From: an uncultured Bacteroidales bacterium
GTDB lineage: Bacteria > Bacteroidota > Bacteroidia > Bacteroidales > F082
Assembly: GCA_905233445.1 (NCBI GenBank)
Contig: CAJOEP010000017.1
Coordinates: 1-59,559 of the forward strand
Direction of reading: 5' to 3'
Length of the DNA: 59,559 nucleotides
The position numbers were made by a program, and so were the translations under genes. Within the stretch, counting starts at the first letter, position 1. Each line of letters starts with the position of its first letter. Of this stretch, positions 25,817 through 33,333 are shown piece after piece. A model generated the notes under the pieces. It was not told the origin of the DNA and ran no database searches. It saw only the letters and a program-made list of their open reading frames with translations.

Positions 25817-25822
25817 CACCTG

Positions 25823-25851
25823 CAAATATACAACAATTTTTTTATTGTCAA
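25823..25851 (-). promoter_or_regulatory. hipBA promoter
   Basis: TTG and TATATTTG are spaced by 18 bases on the minus strand, upstream of both operator boxes and about 85 bases before hipB. Confidence 0.6.
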
Positions 25852-25925
25852 GAAGTTTATTAAAAAAAATTATTGGTTATAGATTATTGAGGCGTCTCAG
25901 CCACGCTAACGGCTAATGGCTATCC

Positions 25926-27941
25926 TTAAAACCAAATCTCCAACGGACATACAGGCCTTACCGAGAGACCATAACGCCCCGGCGCATGGAACTTAACATT
26001 TGCCCTGCCCTCCGACTCGACGAAACTTGTGGCAAACCAGTCGTAAAATCTCGTTCCCTTGACTTTTTCCTTGCTTGAACTCGACGACCAGTAATAACCG
26101 CATCTGCCAGCCGAATCGACCGTCACCAGCCTACGCATGCCGGCAGCAGGCAGAAACACCGCGCCATTGGCTTCCAGCTTCGTGGTCCAATCCGTCAAAG
26201 AGACTATATTGTCGGAATATTTGTTTTGACCGTCTTTGGCTTTTTGCAAGTCATATTTGCTGACGTTCCATGAATCGGGCAATAATATGATACCCGGAAC
26301 GCCATTAACCGTCGCCCAAGCATGGTTTATGCCCGAAGCTGTTTTCCTTTTGTAAAGCACATAATCCCATTCCTCATCCTTCAATGCCCTCCATTTAAGT
26401 CCCTCAATACCAGTGTTGTTTTTGTATTTTTCACACCACTCCACATATGTCGAATTCATCGCCTCCACCGAGTTGTAATCGGAATCGCCATCTACCCTGA
26501 ACGAGAACAAGTCTATCCAACCGTTGTATTTCTCCGATATGTTCTTGTTCGCATCCCCAATAACATCCCACTGATGCTCAGCAAACCTCCACGTCCAAGT
26601 TGCCGGATGGTACTGAATATTGCCTTTGGCAAAATATACCTTATTCGTCGGACTGACTGAATACACGGCGTTTATCGCATTTTCGATAGATTTTATCTTG
26701 GTCAAATTCTGATTTATTTCCAAATATTTTTCATCTATCAGCGCTTTTTGGCTTTTTAACGGGATGTAGCCTTCTTTTTCTATTCTTACGATAAACAAAT
26801 CGCCCTGATTCACATTGACTTCCAACGGCGTGACACCACATTTCTTGTCGTCAAGATATACAGTGGCTCCCGAAGGCTCCGATTTGACACTTACCTTGCA
26901 GAGAATCGGAGTGTAATGGAACTCATATGTGGCTGGCTGTCCGGCTACGACATTTATCATCAGCGAATCGGGATTGCAGAATCTCACCACAGATTTTATC
27001 TCATGCATACCTGGCGATATCTTGAGAGTCGGATCAGCAGCAGTCCAATATTCCCTGTCGTCGATAAAAAGACCGGTGCCATCAGTGTTTTTGAGGGTTA
27101 TCTCAGCGTATTCGTTAGATAATTCAAGGTTTATGGTCTGGTCTTTACCGCCCTCGACCTGTATTGTTGTTTCAGCGACCTGATACATATGTTTTTCCAA
27201 ATATATCTTGTGCTGACCGCTAACCAGCTCTCCGCTCCACGTGCCTCTCTTCATATAATTGTCGTCGATATATACCGTGGTCTCCTCATCGGCATTGACG
27301 GTAATCACTGCCATATCATACGTCATTTCAATCTCAAGCACTTGATTATCACCGTCTTGGATATTCACTGTTTTTGTAACCGACTTGTATTTTTTCTTCG
27401 ACACAGTCACTTCATACTGTCCGGCCGCAAGCATATCATAGGTAAATGGTGTCTTATAAGCCAAAAACGTTCCATTCAACTTGATTTTTGCCCCGTCCTC
27501 AGGCTTTGTTTTGATAGTCAAAGTACCCGTTCCGGCAGTTTTCGAAGCCGTTTTGTTGACCAAAATCATTTCATATCCCTTCTTTGGCTCCAAATCAAAC
27601 GGAAACCAAAACTCCGTTGAGCCATACTCGGGATGCGAAATCTCCAGATAAGTCGCGGGCTTACTGCTCAAATAGACCCACACCTCACCCACTTTGTATT
27701 CCAATTCAATAAATGTCGACTCATTGCCGCGAAATATCAGTCTTCGACGCTGTTCGTCGTTGATATTCACGGTATTAACCTTGATGACGGAATAAAGCAC
27801 GTTATTGTCATCCTCATAAATATCAGTATTGATATTCACAAAACCCAAAACCTCCTTAAACGACCCAGGCTTAACCTCAAGCTGGGCATAGCCGGCTATC
27901 GAAAGACAAAGGACTGCAAAAAGCAACAGTATTTTTTTCAT
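25926..27941 (-). CDS. Exported PEGA-domain protein with FISUMP-like C-terminal domain (paralogue 1)
   Basis: A signal peptide (MKKILLLFAVLCLSIAGYAQ) leads into an N-terminal beta domain (residues 22-140). Four PEGA-type repeats follow, the clearest at about 145-210 (KPEDGAKIKLNGTFLAYKTP) and 350-405 (SEPSGATVYLDDKKCGVTPL). The last 230 residues are a C-lectin-like domain of the kind found in Bacteroidota surface proteins (KVYFAKGNIQYHPATWTWRF; GAVFLPAAGMRR; YWSSSSS; YGLSVRPVCP). PEGA repeats usually bind surface polymers or proteins. It is 12 bases downstream of a shorter paralogue and is followed by a 7-bp repeat cluster. Confidence 0.85.
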   Translation of the reverse strand: MKKILLLFAVLCLSIAGYAQLEVKPGSFKEVLGFVNINTDIYEDDNNVLYSVIKVNTVNINDEQRRRLIFRGNESTFIELEYKVGEVWVYLSSKPATYLEISHPEYGSTEFWFPFDLEPKKGYEMILVNKTASKTAGTGTLTIKTKPEDGAKIKLNGTFLAYKTPFTYDMLAAGQYEVTVSKKKYKSVTKTVNIQDGDNQVLEIEMTYDMAVITVNADEETTVYIDDNYMKRGTWSGELVSGQHKIYLEKHMYQVAETTIQVEGGKDQTINLELSNEYAEITLKNTDGTGLFIDDREYWTAADPTLKISPGMHEIKSVVRFCNPDSLMINVVAGQPATYEFHYTPILCKVSVKSEPSGATVYLDDKKCGVTPLEVNVNQGDLFIVRIEKEGYIPLKSQKALIDEKYLEINQNLTKIKSIENAINAVYSVSPTNKVYFAKGNIQYHPATWTWRFAEHQWDVIGDANKNISEKYNGWIDLFSFRVDGDSDYNSVEAMNSTYVEWCEKYKNNTGIEGLKWRALKDEEWDYVLYKRKTASGINHAWATVNGVPGIILLPDSWNVSKYDLQKAKDGQNKYSDNIVSLTDWTTKLEANGAVFLPAAGMRRLVTVDSAGRCGYYWSSSSSKEKVKGTRFYDWFATSFVESEGRANVKFHAPGRYGLSVRPVCPLEIWF

Positions 27942-27953
27942 AATATTTTCACA

Positions 27954-29513
27954 TTATTCCACCGAACGGACCAGTCGCACGCTCAAGCCGTTCATATGAT
28001 AATTTGAAGTGCATTTTACAGGATAATCAAATTTTATATAGAATGCGTGTGCAGCAGGCGTCACTGGTGTTTTTACGACATTTGACCAATATTGCGCGTA
28101 GCTCCCGATGAAATCAACTTTTTTCTCCATTCGTTTGCCGCCAGCCGGCAGAAACACCGCGCCATTAGCCTCCAACTTTTCAGTCCAATCTGATGCTGAG
28201 ACGACATTCCGGGAAAACGAAGCAGCCACATTGATACCATCAAGTTGATATGTTTCCGCATCCCAATTGTCAGGCAACAATATTACTCCGTTCACTCCGT
28301 CAACCACCGCTCTTGCAAATCTTATCCCCGACTTTGTCTCTCTCTTATTGACCAAATATTCCCATTCGTTGACATCAAGTGTTCTCCATTGTCTTGCACC
28401 ACCGCCATTGCTGATATTATTATTTCCCCAATCAACAAATGTCGGATTATTGTCGTCTTTTACAATTTTGGTCGGATTGTTGCCCGTACCCCAGCCAAAC
28501 AAGTCAATCCACCCGTTGTAGTTTGACGAGATGTTCCTGTTGTCATCGCCAATCATATCCGTCTGTTTCTCGGCAAAACGCCATGTATTCGTCGATGCCT
28601 GATATTGCAGATTTCCTTTTGAAAATAGGATTTTTCTGTTCGGTCCTATTGAAAACACGCCGCTTAATGCGCCTTCAGGACAATTTGCCATCACTACATT
28701 TGCTTGCGATGTTTCGTTCTCATTGACAACAATTTGTTTTTTCACCGTAAGAAAGCCTTCTTTGGCAACCCTTAAATTATGTTGTCCTATAATGATTTCC
28801 TTAATCTCACAAGGCGTCACACCATACTGTTTGTCATCAATAAACACTGCAGCTCCCGAAGGTTCCGATGTCACACTGACAGATCCGGGTATCGCAGGCA
28901 TATCTATTTCAATGGTTTTGTTTTCACCATTTTTAATCATTACAGTTTTTGTGACAGACCTGTATCTTTCTTTTGAAACAGTGATTTCATACTGCCCAGC
29001 CGAAATCATGTCGTTGGTATATGGGGTCGTTTGACTCAAGACTTGACCGTTTAACGATATCGTTGCCTCATTTTCAGGTTTTGTAATAACAGTCAACGAG
29101 CCAGATGCGGAAACAGCCACGGTTTTATTCACAAGCAGCATCTCATAGCCTTTCTGCGGCTTCAAGTCAAAAGGCAGATTATACTCCGTAGAACCCAAAT
29201 CTGGATGCGAAATCTTAAGATAAGTAGCAGGAATACTGCTTAAATAAACCCAAATCTCATCCTGCTTGTATTCCAACTCGATGAATGTCGCCGCATTGCC
29301 CTGAAAAAGCAACTGATGCCTCTGCTTGTCATTTAAGTTCTCTGTTCGAACCTTAATGACAGCGAATAGCACATTGTTGTCATCATCATAAATCTCAGTG
29401 TTTTGATTAACAAAACCAGGAATTTCCTTGAATGAGTCGCCAACGACTTCCAATTGCGCATATCCGACAATCGAACAAAAAAGCGCAAAAAACAATAATA
29501 AAACTTTCCTCAT
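27954..29513 (-). CDS. Exported PEGA-domain protein with FISUMP-like C-terminal domain (paralogue 2)
   Basis: It has a signal peptide (VLLLFFALFCSIVGYAQ), the same N-terminal domain as the neighbour, two PEGA repeats (KPENEATISLNGQVLSQTTP; TSEPSGAAVFIDDKQYGVTP) and a related C-terminal domain (KILFSKGNLQYQASTNTWRF; GAVFLPAGGKR; YHMNGLSVRLVRS). Compared with paralogue 1 it has lost or never gained two middle PEGA repeats. Both probably sit on the cell surface as binding proteins. The C-terminal ends differ most in the loops, as expected of a ligand-binding face. Confidence 0.85.
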   Translation of the reverse strand: MRKVLLLFFALFCSIVGYAQLEVVGDSFKEIPGFVNQNTEIYDDDNNVLFAVIKVRTENLNDKQRHQLLFQGNAATFIELEYKQDEIWVYLSSIPATYLKISHPDLGSTEYNLPFDLKPQKGYEMLLVNKTVAVSASGSLTVITKPENEATISLNGQVLSQTTPYTNDMISAGQYEITVSKERYRSVTKTVMIKNGENKTIEIDMPAIPGSVSVTSEPSGAAVFIDDKQYGVTPCEIKEIIIGQHNLRVAKEGFLTVKKQIVVNENETSQANVVMANCPEGALSGVFSIGPNRKILFSKGNLQYQASTNTWRFAEKQTDMIGDDNRNISSNYNGWIDLFGWGTGNNPTKIVKDDNNPTFVDWGNNNISNGGGARQWRTLDVNEWEYLVNKRETKSGIRFARAVVDGVNGVILLPDNWDAETYQLDGINVAASFSRNVVSASDWTEKLEANGAVFLPAGGKRMEKKVDFIGSYAQYWSNVVKTPVTPAAHAFYIKFDYPVKCTSNYHMNGLSVRLVRSVE

Positions 29514-29516
29514 ATC

Positions 29517-29565
29517 TAACTGCCAACTGCTAACTGGTAACTGCTAACTGGTAACTGCTAACTTT
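29517..29565. repeat. 7-bp tandem repeat (TAACTGC/TAACTGG)
   Basis: Seven consecutive 7-base units (TAACTGC, CAACTGC, TAACTGG, TAACTGC, TAACTGG, TAACTGC, TAACTTT). The last unit supplies the stop codon of the SulP gene. A shorter relative (acgctaa, cggctaa, tggctat) lies at 25903-25923, so the two PEGA genes are bordered on both sides. Confidence 0.9.
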
Positions 29566-31252
29566 CAACAATCTCTTCCGCGCGCTTCAGAGCAAAGTTG
29601 ATATGCGAACAAACATTCTCCTCGCCGAGTTTCTTAATGAATCCAGCCTTCTCCAACGTCGCCCTCACATGCACATTAACTCCCGACAATACCACAATCA
29701 TGCCACGCTGCCTGCAAGTGTCGCACAACAACTCCAAATTGTGAATTCCGGTACTGTCAATAAATGAGACCTTTCTCATTCTGATGATTCGCACCTTGTT
29801 TTCCTTACCCATCACCGACTTGTCAATCTCATCGAATTTATTGGCGATTCCAAAGAAATATGGACCGTCAATCTCGTAAACCTCAACGCCTTCAGGAATG
29901 TGCAGTTTCTCCTCGCTGCTCATAGCCACGTCGGTATTATCACCAGGGTCGATTTCCTCACTGAATGTGCGGATAACAGTGGCCTCGTTGGTTCGTTTCA
30001 AGAACAATGCGATTGATGCTATCAAACCCACCTCGATGGCGATTGTCAAATCGAAAACCACTGTCAATAAGAATGTTACAATAAGCACCGCAAAGTCCGA
30101 CTTCGGGTTCTTCGCCAGCATCCTGAACGTGCGCCAGCCACTCATGTTATACGAAACCATGATAAGCACTGCCGCCAAACACGGCATTGGAATCAAGCCG
30201 ACCAAACGACCGAAAAGCAGCAGTATGAGAAGCAACACCACCGCGTGAATCAAGCCCGCAACAGGCGTCTTACCACCGTTATTGATGTTAGTCATTGTTC
30301 TTGCAATAGCTCCAGTTGCAGGAATGCCACCGAACAAAGGCGATGCGATGTTTGCGATACCCTGAGCTATCAATTCTGTATTTGAGTTGTGCTTGTCGCC
30401 AATAACACCGTCGGCAACCATAGCCGAAAGCAACGACTCGATAGCTCCCAACATTGCGATGGTAAACGCAGAAGGCGCCAAATCTGTCATCAGCTGAATC
30501 AACGACTTTCCATCAGCCAAGCCCAATTCTGGCAATTTAGGTGCCGGAATAGATGTAGGCAACTCATACAAATCGCCTATCTTCGTGACACCCGTAACAC
30601 CGCAGAAACGCTCTAAAATCCATACAACCAGTGTAACAAGCACTATCGCCACCAGCGAGCCCGGAATCTTCTTCGAAATCTTCGGACTGTATATGATTAT
30701 CAGCAAACTGACGATTCCAACGCCAAACGCCCACCAGTTTATATGCATCATATTCTGGAAATAACAAATCCATTTGTCAATGAAGTTGGCCGGCACTTTC
30801 TCTATCCCCAATCCAAACAAATCGTTCATCTGGGTCGAGAAAATCGTCAACGCGATACCGCCTGTAAAGCCGACAACCACTGGATATGGCACGAATTTAA
30901 TGACGTTCCCCAGCTTGAAAGCACCTATTAAAATCAGCAAAATTCCAGCCATAATGGTGGCTATCATCAAGCCTCCCAAGCCATGCTGCTGGATGATTCC
31001 ATAAATGATAACGATAAACGCGCCCGTCGGACCGCCAATCTGCACCTTGCTGCCGCCTAAAAACGAAATCAAAAATCCGGCGATGATAGCCGTAACAAGA
31101 CCTTCTGTCGGACCTACACCCGAAGCGATACCAAATGCAATCGCCAACGGCAACGCCACAATACCAACAATAACACCAGCCATAGCGTCAGCCGTAAACT
31201 GCGCCTTGGTGTAATTTTTCAAACAAGTGAAAAGTTTCGGAGAAAAAACCAT
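29558..31252 (-). CDS. SulP-family anion transporter with STAS domain
   Basis: About eleven to twelve membrane helices are seen, with the SulP signature region (GVIVGIVALPLAIAFGIASG, then GPTGAFIVII). A C-terminal STAS domain (residues 440-555; VEVYEIDGPYFFGIANKFDE, IIRMRKVSFIDSTGIHNLE) follows. The family carries sulfate, bicarbonate or dicarboxylates; substrate cannot be told here. I start it at MVFSPKLFTCLKNYTKAQ, the common N-terminus, 16 bases after the upstream gene, rather than at an ATG 39 bases earlier that overlaps that gene. Confidence 0.92.
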   Translation of the reverse strand: MVFSPKLFTCLKNYTKAQFTADAMAGVIVGIVALPLAIAFGIASGVGPTEGLVTAIIAGFLISFLGGSKVQIGGPTGAFIVIIYGIIQQHGLGGLMIATIMAGILLILIGAFKLGNVIKFVPYPVVVGFTGGIALTIFSTQMNDLFGLGIEKVPANFIDKWICYFQNMMHINWWAFGVGIVSLLIIIYSPKISKKIPGSLVAIVLVTLVVWILERFCGVTGVTKIGDLYELPTSIPAPKLPELGLADGKSLIQLMTDLAPSAFTIAMLGAIESLLSAMVADGVIGDKHNSNTELIAQGIANIASPLFGGIPATGAIARTMTNINNGGKTPVAGLIHAVVLLLILLLFGRLVGLIPMPCLAAVLIMVSYNMSGWRTFRMLAKNPKSDFAVLIVTFLLTVVFDLTIAIEVGLIASIALFLKRTNEATVIRTFSEEIDPGDNTDVAMSSEEKLHIPEGVEVYEIDGPYFFGIANKFDEIDKSVMGKENKVRIIRMRKVSFIDSTGIHNLELLCDTCRQRGMIVVLSGVNVHVRATLEKAGFIKKLGEENVCSHINFALKRAEEIVES

Positions 31253-31268
31253 TTTCAATATTTTTACA

Positions 31269-32330
31269 TTAATCTTTTGCAAAAATATCAAAATATTCCT
31301 TACCCTCGGGAGTTTTCAATAAATTTTCATCAGAATTTAAAATATAGACGTAAACCAGCTCTTTTTCGGTCTTCGTCTCACGTATATATTGCTTCTTCAA
31401 TTTCGGCTTAACGCCAGATATTCCAAATGTTTCCGTCAATTTGCGCTTCAGCGTCTTCTCTGGCGTGTCGCCAAACGCCACATGCCACCAATATTTATAA
31501 TTTGCGACACCTTTATTATTAATGACATGCAGATGCACCACCGGATGCAGAATCTTATTCCCTTTATGCAGCTCCATATGCAAAGCCCGCCCCACAATAA
31601 TGCCCCGCTCATTCACCACCGGCAAGAATTCCATAATGTTTTCCTCAGGTTTGAAAATTTTTGGGTCGTCCTGCTGTAGAGACAGATGAAAATCCGTTTC
31701 CTGAGACGGACGACCGTCCGTCTCTACATCGTCCGGCAAAATCCGTTCAATCCGTGAAATCCGTGTTCGTTTTTCATCGTTTTTCGGTTGATAAGACTGA
31801 TTCTGTTGTATATTATTCAGCACAGGATCCGTCTCCGTGTCTATTATCGTCAACGCCACCGCCTCATACCAAATCCCCTGAACCTCAATCTCTTCCGTTC
31901 CTTTCGGCACCTTAATCTCAAACTTATCACCCACCTTTTTCCCGACCAGCGCTTTCGCCACCGGCGAGATAAACGACAACAATCCTTTCGTATAAGCGGC
32001 CTCATCGACACCAACGATACGAACTGTGCGCCCATTATATTTCACATACGCTCCGAAACTCACGGTTTCCTTGTCAGCCTTGGACACATCCACCTCAACG
32101 GCAGTATTAATACGATCAATGAGCAACTTCATCTTTGCATCGATAAAATTGCTCATTATGTAGTTCCCAGCGTGCGCAACACGTTCATTTTCAAGGTCTT
32201 CGCACTCTTTTTTCAAAGCTTCCAGACCCTCATGTGTCACGTAGTTGGGCATGCCTTTCGGCAGATAAGCCCTCGGCGGCACCATCGGAATCTCTTCCTG
32301 GTCGCCCTCTTTGATAAAGCCCCTGCTCAT
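31269..32330 (-). CDS. GreA/GreB-like C-terminal domain fused to a Nudix-like domain
   Basis: The first 165 residues resemble GreB (YVTHEGLEALKKECEDLENE; a short coiled coil; SFGAYVKYNGRTVRIVGVDE; SFISPVAKALVGKKVGDKFE). The coiled coil looks much shorter than in a working Gre factor. Residues 235-350 resemble a Nudix fold of the IPP-isomerase-like group (FLPVVNERGIIVGRALHMEL; HPVVHLHVINNKG). The Nudix box is degenerate (GDTPEKTLKRKLTETFGI lacks the normal REUxEE), so hydrolysis is doubtful. The linker (about 185-225) is encoded by noncoding-type repeats (31675-31766). The start codon shares a base with the stop of the 45-aa gene. Confidence 0.72.
   Translation of the reverse strand: MSRGFIKEGDQEEIPMVPPRAYLPKGMPNYVTHEGLEALKKECEDLENERVAHAGNYIMSNFIDAKMKLLIDRINTAVEVDVSKADKETVSFGAYVKYNGRTVRIVGVDEAAYTKGLLSFISPVAKALVGKKVGDKFEIKVPKGTEEIEVQGIWYEAVALTIIDTETDPVLNNIQQNQSYQPKNDEKRTRISRIERILPDDVETDGRPSQETDFHLSLQQDDPKIFKPEENIMEFLPVVNERGIIVGRALHMELHKGNKILHPVVHLHVINNKGVANYKYWWHVAFGDTPEKTLKRKLTETFGISGVKPKLKKQYIRETKTEKELVYVYILNSDENLLKTPEGKEYFDIFAKD
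31675..31766. repeat. Palindromic and 9-bp repeats inside a coding region
   Basis: A perfect 10-bp palindrome arm pair (31703-31712 and 31715-31724, GAGACGGACG) sits inside a wider inverted pair TGTAGAGAC/GTCTCTACA (31675-31683 and 31720-31728). Next to it are three 9-base units (aatccgttc, aatccgtga, aatccgtgt; 31740-31766) encoding an RIx tripeptide repeat. Such sequences normally occur between genes. Confidence 0.85.
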
Positions 32331-32467
32331 CAGCTCGGAAACTCACATTTTGCCGCATATTGCATAATCGCATCCAAAGTCTTGCGGCTGGGGTTCATTT
32401 CGGCGCACATCTCACGCACGACTTTTCTTACCTCTTCTTCAAATGAAAGTGTAGAATTTAATACCAT
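32330..32467 (-). CDS. 45-aa conserved-looking small protein
   Basis: A short frame reads MVLNSTLSFEEEVRKVVREM, then a helix with MNPSRKTLDAIMQYA, ending CEFPS. It is amphipathic and charged, with no signal peptide. Its TGA overlaps the ATG of the Gre-like gene by one base (TGATG), an arrangement expected for coupled translation. I infer it is real from this coupling and from the coding-like composition; function is unknown. Confidence 0.6.
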   Translation of the reverse strand: MVLNSTLSFEEEVRKVVREMCAEMNPSRKTLDAIMQYAAKCEFPS

Positions 32468-32560
32468 AGGCACTCGATTTCGTTTATTTCTGAAATCTTA
32501 ACGCCCGAATTCCACCTTTTATTTTATCTCATTGAAAATATTTTTAAAAAATCTTTCCAA

Positions 32561-33148
32561 TTAAGCCACCGTAAGCTGTAAGTTCTTCTCCTTCGCCATC
32601 TTACGAAGATTAATCAACGCGTAGCGCATGCGTCCCAATGCCGTGTTGATGCTCACATTTGTGGCATCGGCAATCTCCTTGAACGACATGTCGGCGTACA
32701 TTCTCATATGCAGAACCTCGCGCTGCTCATCTGGCAAAAACTCAATCATCTTGCGGATGTCGTCATGAATCTGGTCAGTGATAATCTGCTCCTCTATCGA
32801 AGGGTCGGTAAACCTCGCATTGTCAAGCATGTCGTAGTCCTCCTTCGTCGGGTCAACCATCGGCAAACGCTTAGCCTTGCGGAAATAATCTATAATAAGG
32901 TTGTGCGCGATACGCATCGCGAACTGTATGAACTTTCCTTCTTCTTTGTAAACTCCAGCCTTGATTGTGCGGATAATCTTCAAAAAAGTGTCCTGAAACA
33001 AATCATCAGCAAGCTGCTTATCCTTGACAAGCATCGCTATGTATGAATAAACCTTGTTCTGATAACGACCAACCAATACCTCGAAACTCGCAACATCACC
33101 ATTCTGATAACGCAGCACCAGTTCCTCATCGTTTAATATCTCTGACAT
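32561..33148 (-). CDS. RNA polymerase ECF-type sigma factor
   Basis: Region 2 (YQNGDVASFEVLVGRYQNKV; LADDLFQDTFLKI) and region 4 (LPDEQREVLHMRMYADMSFK; INTALGRMRYALINLRK) are both clear, joined by a short linker. Length is about 195 residues, normal for the group. The start at 33148 (MSEILNDEELV) is preceded by GGGGGA, one of the few good ribosome sites in the window. No anti-sigma gene is next to it, so it may be a constitutive or housekeeping-like ECF factor. A promoter lies at 33255-33287. Confidence 0.92.
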   Translation of the reverse strand: MSEILNDEELVLRYQNGDVASFEVLVGRYQNKVYSYIAMLVKDKQLADDLFQDTFLKIIRTIKAGVYKEEGKFIQFAMRIAHNLIIDYFRKAKRLPMVDPTKEDYDMLDNARFTDPSIEEQIITDQIHDDIRKMIEFLPDEQREVLHMRMYADMSFKEIADATNVSINTALGRMRYALINLRKMAKEKNLQLTVA

Positions 33149-33254
33149 AAGTCCCCCTTTTTTAAGGTTATACAATCAAAAAGGGTAAAAATTATCTATA
33201 GCGTCTCTCCTATTTTTATTGGTTGAACAATAGTGTTATGTCGAAATTTTTTTG

Positions 33255-33287
33255 CAAATATATAACATTTTTTAATACGATGCCAAA
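33255..33287 (-). promoter_or_regulatory. Promoter of the sigma factor gene
   Basis: TTTG and TATATTTG are 21 bases apart on the minus strand, about 110 bases before the gene, in the divergent region shared with uvrA. Confidence 0.5.
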
Positions 33288-33333
33288 AAAAATTGTAATT
33301 TCGTGCAATTTTTTTGAGGTATCTTAGTTTACG

